Below, piece by piece: positions 1-9,507 of a stretch of 64,000 nt of DNA (its first letter is position 1; every line of letters begins with the position of its first letter). The position numbers and the translations under genes were made by a program. Location: NCBI RefSeq assembly GCF_016862935.1, contig NZ_BONX01000029.1:1-64000 (forward strand), in the 5' to 3' direction. The DNA is from Plantactinospora mayteni (GTDB lineage Bacteria; Actinomycetota; Actinomycetes; Mycobacteriales; Micromonosporaceae). The notes under the pieces were generated by a model. That model did not search any database and was not told the DNA's origin. It saw nothing but the letters and a program-made list of their open reading frames with translations.

Positions 1-20
1 CCCAAATCCGGACATCGGGG

Positions 21-833
21 CTAGGACCGGACAGCGACGAACCATTCAAGCAGCGCCAGGGCGGCAGCCGGATCCTCGACATGGGCGTTGTGCCCCAGAC
101 CGGACAACGTACGCGACGCTACGCCCAACCGGGCCAACTCGTCGTCGCCGACCATCGGGTCACGCTCGCCACGGGCCAGCAGCACCGGCACCGACACCGC
201 CGCCAGCAAACTGCCCATCTCGGGTGCCCCGACACCGAACGCGCACGGATCCATCGCCAGCCGCCAGCGGCCGTCCTCGGCTGGGACGATTCCGGCGTCG
301 ACCATCGGATCGTCCGGTTCGACCAGGCCGAGCAGGCCGGACACCCGCAGATACCGCTGGACGGCCTCGGCACGGGAGTCGTACCAGGCGACCGGGCGGG
401 CGGCCAGCGCGGCGGCTCTGGCCACTTCCTCGGCCGTCCAACCGACCTTCACACCCAGCCCAACCACCGCCTCGACCGCCCAACCCGGCCCGGTACCGGT
501 CGACTCGTCCGAGCCCCGCCCGGCCAGCGCCAACCCGACCGCACCGCCCAGCGAGTGCCCGAACACCACCACCCGGTCGCCGGGAGCGAACAGCCCGGCC
601 AGGCCGTCGGCGAAGGATGCGAAGGAGTACCGGTCGAGTGGGGCCGAGCCGCCGTGCCCGGGCAGGTCCGGCGCCAGCCAGCGGCCCGGCCAGCGGTCGG
701 CGAGCAGCCCTGCCCAGCCCCGCCACACCGCACCGGTCGCGCCCATCCCGTGCAACAGCAGCAGCACCGGTTGGCCCGTACCACCACCGAGCGCCACCCG
801 CGGGTCCCGGGTCGCCGGATCTCCGTCCGTCAT
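21..833 (-). CDS. alpha/beta-fold hydrolase
   Basis: About 270 residues with a complete serine-hydrolase triad. The oxyanion-side motif LLLLHGMGATG lies near residue 25, the nucleophile elbow is GHSLGG, the acid is in RGERDPMVGDD and the base is in GHNAHVEDP close to the C-terminus. There is no signal peptide, so it is probably cytosolic. Substrate cannot be read from sequence; esterases, lactonases and C-C hydrolases share this fold. The ATG at 833 was chosen over a GTG at 866 because the hydrolase fold begins soon after it, but neither has a strong ribosome binding site. It lies downstream of the PatB-like aminotransferase on the same strand, separated by a tandem repeat, so co-transcription is possible but not certain. 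Confidence 0.85.
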   Translation of the reverse strand: MTDGDPATRDPRVALGGGTGQPVLLLLHGMGATGAVWRGWAGLLADRWPGRWLAPDLPGHGGSAPLDRYSFASFADGLAGLFAPGDRVVVFGHSLGGAVGLALAGRGSDESTGTGPGWAVEAVVGLGVKVGWTAEEVARAAALAARPVAWYDSRAEAVQRYLRVSGLLGLVEPDDPMVDAGIVPAEDGRWRLAMDPCAFGVGAPEMGSLLAAVSVPVLLARGERDPMVGDDELARLGVASRTLSGLGHNAHVEDPAAALALLEWFVAVRS

Positions 834-907
834 GCCGAGCAGTCTGCCACCGGAGGCCGTCGACACCTGGTGCGACGACCGGCGCGACTTCTGACCCGCC
901 GCCGACC

Positions 908-974
908 GGTCAACGCAGCGCGGCGGTCAACGCAGGCGGCCGTCAACGCAGTACGGCGGTCAACGCAGCGCGGC
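908..974. repeat. 16-17 bp tandem repeat (4 copies) at the 3' end of the patB-like gene
   Basis: Four units of GGTCAACGCAGCGCGGC type begin at 908, 925, 941 and 958. The first and last are identical and the middle two vary slightly. The last unit forms the final codons and stop of the aminotransferase gene, which reads leftward. The other units lie just beyond the stop, so the end of the gene appears to have been copied into the spacer. Confidence 0.85.
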
Positions 975-2177
975 GGCCATCCGGCGGACCGCCTCGGTGA
1001 CCAGTTCCGGCGAGGTCGCCAGGTTGAACCGGGCATGTCCGGTACCACCGGTCCCGAAGAGCGGCCCGGAGACCAACGCGACCCGGCCCCGCTCCAGGAA
1101 CACCTGGGCCGGGTCGGCCGGTGCGCCGGAGTCGCCGTCCGGCAGGACCAGGTCCCGGCAGTCCAGCCAGGTCAGGTAGGTGCCCTCCGGCGGCCGGTAC
1201 CGCACCTGCGGCAGGTGCTCGGCGAGCAGGTCACCGAGGAGCCGGCGGTTCTGGTCGAGCCCGGCCAGCAGTTCGTCGAGCCAGGGGCCGCCGTAGCGGA
1301 GCGCGGCGGTGTGCGCGAGCGCGCCGAGATGACTGGCGCCGTCGCCGGCCACCTTCGGCATCCGGGCCAGGTCGTCGACGGCCGCCGGCCCGGCGACCGC
1401 CAGCGCCGCCTTCACCCCGGCCAGGTTCCACGCCTTCGAGGCGGAGAGCAGCGTGAGGCCGCGTTCACTGCCGGGCATCGAGAGGTACGGCCGGAACGTC
1501 ACGCCCGGATAGATCAGCGGCGCGTGGATCTCGTCCACCACGACGCGTACGCCGTACCGGTCGGACAGCTCGATCACCATCGCGAGTTCGTCGGCGGTGT
1601 GCACGGTGCCGGTCGGGTTGTGCGGGCTGCACAGCAGGTAGGCGGCCTGCCGTCCACCGGCGACGGCCTCGGCGAAGGCGCGGTCCAGGGCGTCCGGGTC
1701 GAGCCGGTACTCCGCGTTCAGCGGTGCCTCGACGACCCGCCGGTCCGCACCGCGGAGGAAGTCGTAGAACGGCGGATAGACCGGTGGGCTGATCACCACC
1801 GCGTCGCCGTACCCGGTGACCAGTCGGACCGTCTCGACGATGCCGAGCATCACGTCGGGGACCAGCCGGGTGTGCTCGACCGTCGGGGCCCAGCCCCAGC
1901 GTTCCCGGGCGAACCCGGCGAGCGCCGACGCGTAGTCCGTACCGTCCAGCGGGTAGCCGGTGTCACCGAGCGCCACCGCCTCGGTCAGCGCCCGCGCGAC
2001 CGGTTCGGCGAGCGGCACGTCCATCTCGGCGACCCAGAGCGGCAGTACGTCCGGCGGATACCGCCGCCACTTCTCGCTGGTACGGCGCCGCAGGTCAGCC
2101 AGGGAAAGGGTCTGCAAGGGGTTGCCCACCAGGCCACGGTACTTGCCCGCCGCCGCTACCTCACGCCCCGCCGGCAC
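960..2177 (-). CDS. patB: MalY/PatB-type PLP aminotransferase (cystathionine beta-lyase-like)
   Basis: A fold-type I PLP enzyme of about 400 residues. The opening WRRYPPDVLPLWVAEMDVPL is typical of the MalY/PatB branch. The cofactor lysine lies in LLSASKAWNLAGVKAA, with the conserved PHNPTG and VVVDEIHAPL motifs before it. Family members cleave C-S bonds in cystathionine or related cysteine conjugates and some act as aminotransferases or regulators. The exact substrate is inferred only. The start is a GTG at 2177; a GTG about 16 codons further in would also leave the whole conserved domain. It is divergent from the small gene at 2279. Its 3' end is part of a tandem repeat. Confidence 0.85.
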   Translation of the reverse strand: MPAGREVAAAGKYRGLVGNPLQTLSLADLRRRTSEKWRRYPPDVLPLWVAEMDVPLAEPVARALTEAVALGDTGYPLDGTDYASALAGFARERWGWAPTVEHTRLVPDVMLGIVETVRLVTGYGDAVVISPPVYPPFYDFLRGADRRVVEAPLNAEYRLDPDALDRAFAEAVAGGRQAAYLLCSPHNPTGTVHTADELAMVIELSDRYGVRVVVDEIHAPLIYPGVTFRPYLSMPGSERGLTLLSASKAWNLAGVKAALAVAGPAAVDDLARMPKVAGDGASHLGALAHTAALRYGGPWLDELLAGLDQNRRLLGDLLAEHLPQVRYRPPEGTYLTWLDCRDLVLPDGDSGAPADPAQVFLERGRVALVSGPLFGTGGTGHARFNLATSPELVTEAVRRMAAALR

Positions 2178-2278
2178 GGCTCCCTGGCCGATGGTCGGCT
2201 GCCCTCCCGGCCGGGAAGAATCTGTGGCGTAGCGAGCCGAGCAGAGTGGTTCGGCACTCGGAGCCAGGAGCAGCCGCG

Positions 2279-2620
2279 ATGGAGAGACCCGAGCTGATCG
2301 CCGCGCTCCGGCGCGGCACGCTGCTGGTGGCGCCCTGCCCGGCCGTCCGACCCGGCTGGCGTGCCTGGGTGTCGGTGGCCGGCGCTGGGATCCGCGACAT
2401 CCGGCCCGGCTGGCGCAACCCCGAACTCACGCTCCATTGGCAGGTACGGGAGTGGGATCCGGTCTACCTCGCCGACGACCTGTGCTGGGCCGAGGACGAC
2501 GGCATGCGCGCCCTGGAACGGCACACCTCGACCGGCGAGGAGCAGCTCTGGACGACTGTCGAACGGTTCGGTGGCTGCACCGCCTTCACCTATCCGTGGT
2601 ACACCGAGTTTCCCGGCTGA
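2279..2620 (+). CDS. hypothetical protein, small and acidic
   Basis: 113 residues, unrecognised. It has many Trp and aromatic residues (WRAWVSV, LHWQVREWDP, YPWYTEF) and no membrane segment or signal peptide, suggesting a compact soluble protein. The ATG at 2279 (MERPEL) was preferred over an upstream in-frame start because an AGGAG-like ribosome binding site sits about ten bases before it. It is divergent from the PatB-like gene and convergent with the next gene, so it is probably transcribed alone. No function is assigned. Confidence 0.6.
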   Translation: MERPELIAALRRGTLLVAPCPAVRPGWRAWVSVAGAGIRDIRPGWRNPELTLHWQVREWDPVYLADDLCWAEDDGMRALERHTSTGEEQLWTTVERFGGCTAFTYPWYTEFPG

Positions 2621-2630
2621 CGGCCGGCGG

Positions 2631-3185
2631 CTACGGCATCTGGATGGGATACGACCCCGGCCCGTGCGGCATCGAACTCGGCTGTACCGGATAGGTGTCC
2701 CGGCGTTCGGCCTGGGCGAACCCGGCGGCCCGACTGTTCACCTGTGGCCAGCCGCCGGCCTCGTGGAACAGTCGCAGCGCGGTCGCCACCACCTCGGCGA
2801 GCGACTCGTTGGCCTCGATCTCGATGGTGGCGCCGGGAGTGTCGATCCGGACCTTGGTCGGACTCGCCGAGCTGTCGCCCGACGACTTCCCCGCCGTCGA
2901 GTCAGCCGGGGCGGAGTCGGTTGGCGCGGAGTCGGCCGATGCCGGCGCCGGTTCGGTGGCCGACGGTGCCGGCGTCGCCGCGGCCGGGGCCGGCGCCTCC
3001 GCCGTGTCCGGCACCTCCGGCGTGGTCGGCACGTCCGGTGTCGCGGGAGTGGCCGGGATCTCCGGCGGCGAGGTCTCGGGGGCGGGCGAGGTCTCCGGCG
3101 CGACCTCCGGTGTGATCTCTGGGGGCGCCGGCTGGGCGGGAATCGATCCGGCAGATGACATGGGTCGGGATGGCTCGGTTGTCAC
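2631..3185 (-). CDS. hypothetical protein with Pro/Ala/Thr-rich linker
   Basis: About 184 residues from a GTG at 3185. Residues 10-110 are low-complexity Pro/Ala/Thr/Ser/Glu (repeats of TPE, TPA and APA), resembling a flexible linker. The C-terminal 75 residues form a small ordered domain (KVRIDTPGATIEIEANESL, then ALRLFHEAGGWPQV). A longer reading frame extends upstream to 3359, but that part lies in repetitive spacer DNA and lacks coding character, so the GTG was chosen. No transmembrane segment. It is downstream of the ABC exporter gene with about 220 bp between them. Function unknown. Confidence 0.55.
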   Translation of the reverse strand: MTTEPSRPMSSAGSIPAQPAPPEITPEVAPETSPAPETSPPEIPATPATPDVPTTPEVPDTAEAPAPAAATPAPSATEPAPASADSAPTDSAPADSTAGKSSGDSSASPTKVRIDTPGATIEIEANESLAEVVATALRLFHEAGGWPQVNSRAAGFAQAERRDTYPVQPSSMPHGPGSYPIQMP

Positions 3186-3312
3186 CCCACCATTGTCGGG
3201 TCGGGCCGCACCGGTCCGCCACGCCGTCCCCCACCGGCCGCCTCCTCGGCCGCGAGCCGGTCGGGCAACCCCTGCTGTTCGAGCAGCCGCGCCGGTCGAG
3301 CAACCCTGCCCA

Positions 3313-3400
3313 TCGAGCAGCCGCGCCGGGGCCGTCGACCCACGCGGCAGCAGAGGCAAGCCGGTCGAGCGGCCGGGCCGGGGCCGTCGACCTACGCGGC
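3313..3400. repeat. 36-bp degenerate direct repeat, period 52, beside an ABC gene stop
   Basis: Two copies (3313-3348 and 3365-3400) match at 33 of 36 positions, beginning TCGAGC and ending ACGCGGC. A partial third copy is visible at about 3279-3295. The block lies immediately past the stop of the ABC exporter gene at 3407. No gene or terminator hairpin is evident in it. Confidence 0.75.
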
Positions 3401-3406
3401 GGCGGG

Positions 3407-5308
3407 TCAGCCGGGAACCAGCGCCGTCTCCTCGGCCCGGGGCCGCTCGTCCTGCTCGAACTGGGTCCGGTACAGCTCCTCGTAGCGGCCACCTACGGCG
3501 AGCAGTTCGTCGTGGCTGCCGCGCTCCACGATCCGGCCCTCCTCGACCACCAGGATCTGGTCGGCGGCCCGTACGGTGGAGAGCCGGTGCGCGATCACCA
3601 ACGCCGTACGGTCGGCCAGCGCCTCGCCGAGCGCCGCCTGCACGGCCGCCTCGGAGGTGGAGTCGAGGTGTGCGGTCGCCTCGTCAAGGATCACCACCCG
3701 GGGCCGGGCCAGCAGCAGCCGGGCGATGGTCAGCCGCTGCCGTTCACCGCCGGAGAGCCGGTAGCCCCGCTCGCCGACCACCGTGTCGAGCCCGTCCGGC
3801 AGTCCCTCGATCAGGTCGGCGAGCCGGGCCCGGCGCAGCGCGTCCCACAGCTCCTCCTCGGTCGCGCCGGGCCGGGCCAGCAGCAGGTTTGCCCGGATCG
3901 TGTCGTGGAACAGGTGCCCGTCCTGGGTGACCAGCCCGAGGGTGTCCCGGATCGAGTCGGCGGTGAGGTCCCGGACGTCCTGCCCCGCCAGGCGTACGGC
4001 ACCGGAGTCGGCGTCGTAGAGCCGGGGTACGAGCTGGGCGATGGTGGACTTGCCGGCCCCCGAGGAGCCGACCAGGGCCACCAGTTGACCGGGCTCGACC
4101 CGGAACGACACGTCGTGCAGCACGTCCACCCCGCCCCGGGTGTCCAGGGTGGCGACCTCCTCCAGCGAGGCCAGCGAGACCTTGTCGGCCGACGGGTAGC
4201 CGAAGGTCACCCCGGCCAGCTCGACCGAGACCGGTCCGTCCGGTACCCGGCCCGCGTCGGGCTTCTCGCTGATCAGCGGCTTGAGGTCGAGGATCTCGAA
4301 GACCCGCTCGAAGCTGACCAGCGCGCTCATCACCTCGACCCGGGCGCTGGCCAGCGAGGTCAGCGGGGCGTAGAGCCGGGTCAGCAGCAGGGCGAGCGCG
4401 ACCACGGCACCCGGCTCCAGTTGGCCGCGCAGCGCGTAGAGGCCGCCGAGGCCGTACACCAGGGCGAGCGCCAAGGCCGAGACCAGGGTGAGCGCGGTGA
4501 TGAAGACCGACTGGACCATCGCGGTGCGTACCCCGATGTCGCGGACCCGGCGGGCCCGGTCGGCGAACTCGGCCGACTCCTCCGCCGGCCGGCCGAAGAG
4601 CTTGACCAGGGTCGCCCCGGGCGCGGAGAACCGCTCGGTCATCTGGGTACTCATCGTCGCGTTGTGGTTGGCGGCCTCGCGCTCCAACCGGGCCAGCCGG
4701 GTGCCCATCCGGCGGGCGGGCAGCACGAAGACCGGCAGCAGCACGAGCGCGAGCAGGGTGATCCGCCAGGAGATCCCGATCATCACGACCAGGGTGAGCA
4801 GCAGCGTGACGAGGTTGCCGACCACTCCGGAGAGAGTGTCGGAGAACGCCCGCTGGGCGCCGATCACGTCGTTGTTGAGCCGGCTCACCAGGGCACCGGT
4901 GCGGGTCCGGGTGAAGAACGCCACCGGCATCTTCTGCACGTGGTCGAAGACCGCCGTACGCAGGTCGAGGATCAGCCCCTCGCCGATGCTCGCCGAGAGA
5001 TAGCGGGTCAGCAGCGCGAGGCCGGCCTCGGCCAGCGCGACGACCCCGATCAGCACGGCGAGCCCGACCACCAGGTCGGTGCTCCCGCCGCCGACGATCC
5101 CGTCGACCACCCGGCCGGCGAGCACCGGGGTGGCCACCGCGAGCACCGCCAGCACCACGCTGAGCAGCAGATAATAGGTCAGTCGCCGGCGGTGTGGCCG
5201 AGCGAAAGCGGCGATGCGCCGGAGCGTGGCGATGGAGAACGGGCGTCTGTCCTGCTGGGCGTGCATCGCGTGGTAGAGCGAGTTCCACGCCGTGACTTCC
5301 ATATCCAT
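3407..5308 (-). CDS. ABC exporter half-transporter (fused permease-ATPase)
   Basis: About 633 residues. An N-terminal six-helix exporter domain (residues 40-330) precedes an ATP-binding domain carrying Walker A GSSGAGKST, signature LSGGERQR, Walker B VVILDEATAHLD and the H-loop IAHRLSTV. This is the type IV (ABCB/MsbA-like) half-transporter layout, normally working as a homo- or heterodimer at the cytoplasmic membrane to export lipids, peptides or drugs. Substrate is unknown. The ATG at 5308 was chosen because a G-rich ribosome binding site (AGGGGGG) stands about eight bases upstream. A TSLASLEEV insertion before the ATPase domain is slightly unusual. No partner half-transporter is adjacent, so a homodimer is likely. 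Confidence 0.9.
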   Translation of the reverse strand: MDMEVTAWNSLYHAMHAQQDRRPFSIATLRRIAAFARPHRRRLTYYLLLSVVLAVLAVATPVLAGRVVDGIVGGGSTDLVVGLAVLIGVVALAEAGLALLTRYLSASIGEGLILDLRTAVFDHVQKMPVAFFTRTRTGALVSRLNNDVIGAQRAFSDTLSGVVGNLVTLLLTLVVMIGISWRITLLALVLLPVFVLPARRMGTRLARLEREAANHNATMSTQMTERFSAPGATLVKLFGRPAEESAEFADRARRVRDIGVRTAMVQSVFITALTLVSALALALVYGLGGLYALRGQLEPGAVVALALLLTRLYAPLTSLASARVEVMSALVSFERVFEILDLKPLISEKPDAGRVPDGPVSVELAGVTFGYPSADKVSLASLEEVATLDTRGGVDVLHDVSFRVEPGQLVALVGSSGAGKSTIAQLVPRLYDADSGAVRLAGQDVRDLTADSIRDTLGLVTQDGHLFHDTIRANLLLARPGATEEELWDALRRARLADLIEGLPDGLDTVVGERGYRLSGGERQRLTIARLLLARPRVVILDEATAHLDSTSEAAVQAALGEALADRTALVIAHRLSTVRAADQILVVEEGRIVERGSHDELLAVGGRYEELYRTQFEQDERPRAEETALVPG

Positions 5309-5435
5309 CGCTGGCACCCCCCTGTGAACACCGAGTCGCCCGGACCCTACCGGCGCCCACCGACACTACGACCTCAAGCAACGTCGAGGTCAACGTCCGG
5401 CAGTGCCGTCGGTACGGCACAAACCCGCTGGCCAT

Positions 5436-7070
5436 GTGACAGACTCCCGACTCGTGCCGCTCCGCCTCCCCCGACCCACCCGCCACGGCCGGCCCGCCGC
5501 TGCCCGCGACGACCAGGCCGTCGCGCGGCACGGTTGGCTCGGCCCCGCCCGCCACGGCCGGCTCGCCGCCACCCACCATGGCTGGGTCGCCGCCGCGCTG
5601 GGTGCGCTCGGTCTGCTCTGGCGGATCTGGCTGACCGTGGTCGGCACCCCGCCCACCAACAGCGACGAGGCCACCATGGGACTGGTGGCGCTGCACATCG
5701 CGCAGGGGCGGGACCTGCCGGTCTTCTTCTACGGGCAGCACTACATGGGCACCGTCGAGGCGTACCTGGCGGCGCCGCTGGTCGCGCTGGCCGGACCGTC
5801 GGTGACCGCGCTGCGGATCCCCACGCTGCTGCTCTACGCGCTCTTCCTGGTACTGACATACCTGCTGGTCCGGCGCGTCTTCACCGCCGGGCTGGCGGTA
5901 CTCACCGTCGGGCTGCTGGCGCTCGGCTCCGACCGGATCGTGAAGAACCAGTTGATCGCCGGTGGCGGCTATCCGGAGACCGCCCCGATGGTGGCCGGCC
6001 TGCTGCTGCTCACCTACCTGCTGGCCACCCGCGCCGCGACCCGCTGGTACGCCTTCGCCGGCTGGGGCGCCCTGTTCGGGCTGATCGCATGGAACCACTG
6101 GCTGCCGGCGCCGTACCTGCTCGGCGCGCTGGTGCTGCTCGGCACCGCCCGGGTGTTGACCCGACGGACCGGCGGGCTGGTCGGGGTCGGGCTGCTGGTG
6201 GGGATACTGCCGCTGGTCGTCGGTAACGTGCAGGCCGGCTGGGGCGGGAACTCGATCGGGGTGTTCCTCCAGCTCAACGGGGCCGGTACCGACGCCGGGC
6301 TGTGGGAGCGGATCGTCGGCGGCGCCTGGCTGGGCCTGCCGCTGGGGATGGGGCTGTGCGAGCCGAGTTCCTGTGCCGGCTGGTCGCTCTGGTGGGGACC
6401 GGTCGTCCTGGCCCTGCTCACCGTCGCCCTGGTGACGGCGGTACGCCAACTCCGCGCCACGGACGCCTCGGACCCGACCGGCCGGGCCCGGCCGGCGATG
6501 TGGCTGGTACTGGCCGGCGCCGGCCTGCTCAGCGTGCTCAGCTACGTACGCAGCCCGGCCGCCGCCGACTCACCGGTGGAGAGCGCCCGCTACCTGTCGG
6601 TTCTGTTGATCTCGCTGCCGGTGGCGCTCTGGCCACTCTGGCGGCTGGTCCGGGCCGGTGGCCGCCGGGCGGTACCGGCGGCACTGCCGATCGCCGCGCT
6701 CGCGGTCACCATGCTGGCCGGCACGGTGAGCCTCACCGGCGCCGTCCCGGAATACCGGGCGGACCGCGAGAACAGGGCGGCGGTGGTGGCGGCGCTGCGC
6801 GAGCGGGGCCTGACGTACGTGCACGGCGGGTACTGGACCTGCAACTGGATCACGTACCTGAGCGCGGAGCGGGTCACCTGCGGTGTCGTCGACGACCGGC
6901 TCGGCCGGGGGCTCAACCGGTACCCCGGCTACTGGCGCCCGCAGGCACAGGCCGTACTGGCCCCGGTCGGCTCACCGCTGGACGCCGAGCTGGCCCGGCG
7001 GATGCCCGGCAGTACCCCGGAGACTGTGGCCGGCTACCACCTCTACCCGGCGCCGCCGCCGGCAACCTGA
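5436..7070 (+). CDS. GT-C type membrane glycosyltransferase (family 39-like)
   Basis: About 544 residues, strongly hydrophobic, with roughly ten membrane helices from residue 55 on. After the first helix a periplasmic loop contains TNSDEATMGLVAL; the Asp-Glu pair matches the catalytic loop position of PMT/ArnT-like GT-C enzymes that use polyprenyl-phosphate sugars. The YGQHYMGTVEAYL stretch that follows is also typical. The acceptor is unknown (protein, lipid or wall glycan). The N-terminus before the first helix is built from degenerate RHG(W/R)-type repeats and the start is uncertain: GTG at 5436, GTG at 5454 and ATG at 5403 are all possible. It converges on lon across a strong hairpin. Confidence 0.75.
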   Translation: MTDSRLVPLRLPRPTRHGRPAAARDDQAVARHGWLGPARHGRLAATHHGWVAAALGALGLLWRIWLTVVGTPPTNSDEATMGLVALHIAQGRDLPVFFYGQHYMGTVEAYLAAPLVALAGPSVTALRIPTLLLYALFLVLTYLLVRRVFTAGLAVLTVGLLALGSDRIVKNQLIAGGGYPETAPMVAGLLLLTYLLATRAATRWYAFAGWGALFGLIAWNHWLPAPYLLGALVLLGTARVLTRRTGGLVGVGLLVGILPLVVGNVQAGWGGNSIGVFLQLNGAGTDAGLWERIVGGAWLGLPLGMGLCEPSSCAGWSLWWGPVVLALLTVALVTAVRQLRATDASDPTGRARPAMWLVLAGAGLLSVLSYVRSPAAADSPVESARYLSVLLISLPVALWPLWRLVRAGGRRAVPAALPIAALAVTMLAGTVSLTGAVPEYRADRENRAAVVAALRERGLTYVHGGYWTCNWITYLSAERVTCGVVDDRLGRGLNRYPGYWRPQAQAVLAPVGSPLDAELARRMPGSTPETVAGYHLYPAPPPAT

Positions 7071-7094
7071 AAGCCCGGCGGCTGAAAGCCGGCG

Positions 7095-7125
7095 ACGGGC
7101 CGCCCGCGCATCGCGGGCGGCCCGT
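7095..7125. terminator. bidirectional terminator hairpin between GT-C gene and lon
   Basis: Perfect 14-bp stem (ACGGGCCGCCCGCG and its complement) with a 3-nt loop, lying between the stop at 7070 and the convergent lon stop at 7146. There is no long T-tract, as usual in high-GC actinobacteria. Confidence 0.8.
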
Positions 7126-7145
7126 CTGTGGTTCGTCGGGTCGGC

Positions 7146-9488
7146 TCAGGCGGCGGCCAGCGCCGGGCCGTCGGCGGTGTCGAGCAGCCCCGGGTCGTCC
7201 GCCGGCCGCAGGGCCAGCGCCAGTACGTCCGCCACGTCGGCCAGGGTGTGCACGGTCAGTGCCTCCCGCACCTCGGTGGGCAGGTCGTCCAGGTCCGGCT
7301 CGTTCCGGGCCGGCACGATCACCTCGGTCAGCCCGGCCCGGTGCGCGGCCAGCAGCTTCTGCTTCACCCCGCCGATCGGCAACACCCGGCCGGAGAGGGT
7401 CACCTCGCCGGTCATGCCGAACTCCGGGCGTACCGGCCGGCCGCTGGCCAGCGAGGCCAGCGCGGTGACCATGGTGATGCCGGCGCTAGGACCGTCCTTC
7501 GGCACCGCACCCGCCGGTACGTGCAGGTGGATCCGCCGCCCGGCCAGCGCGTTCGGGTCCAGCCCCAGCGCCCGGCCGTTCGACCGGAGGTAGGAGAGCG
7601 CGATGTGCGCCGACTCCTTCATCACGTCGCCGAGCTGCCCGGTCAGGGTCAGCCCCGGCTCGCCCTCCATGCTGGTCGCCTCGATGAACAGCACGTCACC
7701 GCCGGCGCCGGTCACCGCCAGCCCGGTCGCCACCCCGGGTACCGCCGTCCGCTCCGCCGACTCCGGCGTGAACTTCGGCCGGCCCAGGTAACTGGCCAGG
7801 TTGTCGGTGTCGACCCGTACCGGGCCGTCGGTCGAGGCCAGTGCGACCGCGACCTTGCGGAGGATCTTCGCCAGCGCGCGTTCGAGCTGGCGTACTCCCG
7901 CCTCGCGGGTGTGCTCGGCGGCGATCCGGCCCAGCGCCTCGTCGGAGACGCTCACCTCGTCGACGGTCAGTCCGGCCCGCTCGATCTGCCGGGGCAGCAG
8001 GTGGTCCCGGGCGATCGCGACCTTCTCCTCCTCGGTGTAGCCGTCCAGCGTCACCAGTTCCATCCGGTCCAGCAGCGGGCCGGGGATCGCCTCCACCACG
8101 TTGGCGGTGGCCAGGAAGAGCACGTCGGACAGGTCGAGGTCGACCTCCAGGTAGTGGTCCCGGAAGGTGTGGTTCTGCGCCGGGTCCAGCACCTCCAGCA
8201 GGGCGGCGGCCGGGTCACCGGCGTACCCGGCGGAGATCTTGTCGACCTCGTCGAGGAGTACGACCGGGTTCATCGAGCCGGCCTCGCGGAGCGCCCGGAC
8301 GATCCGGCCGGGCAGCGCGCCGACGTACGTCCGGCGGTGGCCACGGATCTCGGCCTCGTCCCGGATGCCGCCGAGGGACACCCGGACGAACTTCCGGCCC
8401 AGGGCCCGGGCGACCGACTCGCCGAGGCTGGTCTTGCCGACTCCGGGCGGGCCGCCGAGGGCCAGCACGGCGCCCGAGCCACGACCGCCGACGACCTGGA
8501 GGTTGCGGGCCGCGCGCCGGTTGCGCACCGCCAGGTACTCCAGGATCCGGTCCTTCACGTCGGAAAGTCCGGCGTGGTCGGCGTCCAGCACCTCACGGGC
8601 CTGCACCAGGTCGGTGTTGTCCTCGGTACGCGTACTCCACGGCATCTCCAGCACCGTGTCCAGCCAGGTACGGATCCAGCCCGCCTCCGGAGAGGCGTCG
8701 CTGGCCCGCTCCAGCTTGCCGACCTCGCGCAGTGCCGCCTCGCGTACCTTGTCGGGAAGTTCTGCCGCCTCGACCCGGGAGCGGTAGTCGGCCGAGCCGT
8801 CCGGCTCGTCCTCGCCCAGCTCCTTGCGGATCGCGGCGAGCTGCTGGCGGAGCAGGAACTCCCGCTGGGACTTCTCCAGTCCCTCCCGCACATCGGTGTT
8901 GATCCGCTCAGTGACCTCCTGCTCGGCCAGGTACGCCTTCACCCAGTCGACCAGCAGTTCGAGCCGGGTGGTCACGTCCGGCGCGGCCAGCAGTTCGATC
9001 TTCTGTTCCAGGGTGAGCCACGGCGCGTAGCCGGCCGAGTCGGCCAGCTCGGCCAGGTCGGTCATCCGCTCGACCGCGTCGACGACCTGCCAGGCACCGC
9101 GCTGTTGCAGCAGTGACGTCACCAGTGCCCGGTACTCCCGGGCGAGTTCCTTGGCCCGGCCGGCGGGTGCCGGCTCGGTGATCTCGACGGTCTCGACCCA
9201 GAGGGCCGCGCCGGGGCCGGGCACGCCGGACCCGATCCGGGCCCGGGACAGGCCGCGCACCACGGCGGCCGGTTCGCCGCTGGGCAGTCGGCCGACCTTC
9301 TCGATCGTGGCGATGACGCCGATGGAGCCGTACTCCCCGTCCACCCGGGGCACGGCCAGTAGCTTCTTGTCGCCCGTGGCCCGGGCGGCGTCCACCGCTG
9401 CCTGGGTGGTCGCGTCCAGGGTCACCGGGATGACCATGCCGGGCAGCAGGACAGCGTCGGTCAGAGGAAGAACCGGAAGAGTTGCCAT
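7146..9488 (-). CDS. lon: ATP-dependent Lon protease
   Basis: 780 residues, standard bacterial LonA length. The N-terminal substrate-binding domain starts at MATLPVLPLTDAVLLPGMV. The AAA+ module carries Walker A GPPGVGKTS and Walker B VVLLDEVDKIS. The C-terminal protease domain has the catalytic serine in KDGPSAGIT and the lysine in GGVKQKLLAA, forming the Ser-Lys dyad. It degrades misfolded and short-lived regulatory proteins in the cytosol. The frame stays open far upstream to 10433, but the ATG at 9488 begins exactly at the conserved Lon N-terminus. An HspR-type HAIR operator lies 20 bp upstream, implying heat-shock control. Confidence 0.97.
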   Translation of the reverse strand: MATLPVLPLTDAVLLPGMVIPVTLDATTQAAVDAARATGDKKLLAVPRVDGEYGSIGVIATIEKVGRLPSGEPAAVVRGLSRARIGSGVPGPGAALWVETVEITEPAPAGRAKELAREYRALVTSLLQQRGAWQVVDAVERMTDLAELADSAGYAPWLTLEQKIELLAAPDVTTRLELLVDWVKAYLAEQEVTERINTDVREGLEKSQREFLLRQQLAAIRKELGEDEPDGSADYRSRVEAAELPDKVREAALREVGKLERASDASPEAGWIRTWLDTVLEMPWSTRTEDNTDLVQAREVLDADHAGLSDVKDRILEYLAVRNRRAARNLQVVGGRGSGAVLALGGPPGVGKTSLGESVARALGRKFVRVSLGGIRDEAEIRGHRRTYVGALPGRIVRALREAGSMNPVVLLDEVDKISAGYAGDPAAALLEVLDPAQNHTFRDHYLEVDLDLSDVLFLATANVVEAIPGPLLDRMELVTLDGYTEEEKVAIARDHLLPRQIERAGLTVDEVSVSDEALGRIAAEHTREAGVRQLERALAKILRKVAVALASTDGPVRVDTDNLASYLGRPKFTPESAERTAVPGVATGLAVTGAGGDVLFIEATSMEGEPGLTLTGQLGDVMKESAHIALSYLRSNGRALGLDPNALAGRRIHLHVPAGAVPKDGPSAGITMVTALASLASGRPVRPEFGMTGEVTLSGRVLPIGGVKQKLLAAHRAGLTEVIVPARNEPDLDDLPTEVREALTVHTLADVADVLALALRPADDPGLLDTADGPALAAA

Positions 9489-9507
9489 CACACACCTGCC
9501 ATCGTTA

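Noticed and set aside
81-2297. 738-codon open frame on the plus strand
   Set aside because: It is antisense to the hydrolase and patB-like genes and encodes Arg/Gln/His-rich sequence typical of shadow frames in high-GC DNA.
3155-6226. 1023-codon open frame antisense to the ABC exporter
   Set aside because: Biased, domain-free product; the opposite strand carries a complete ABC protein with all motifs.
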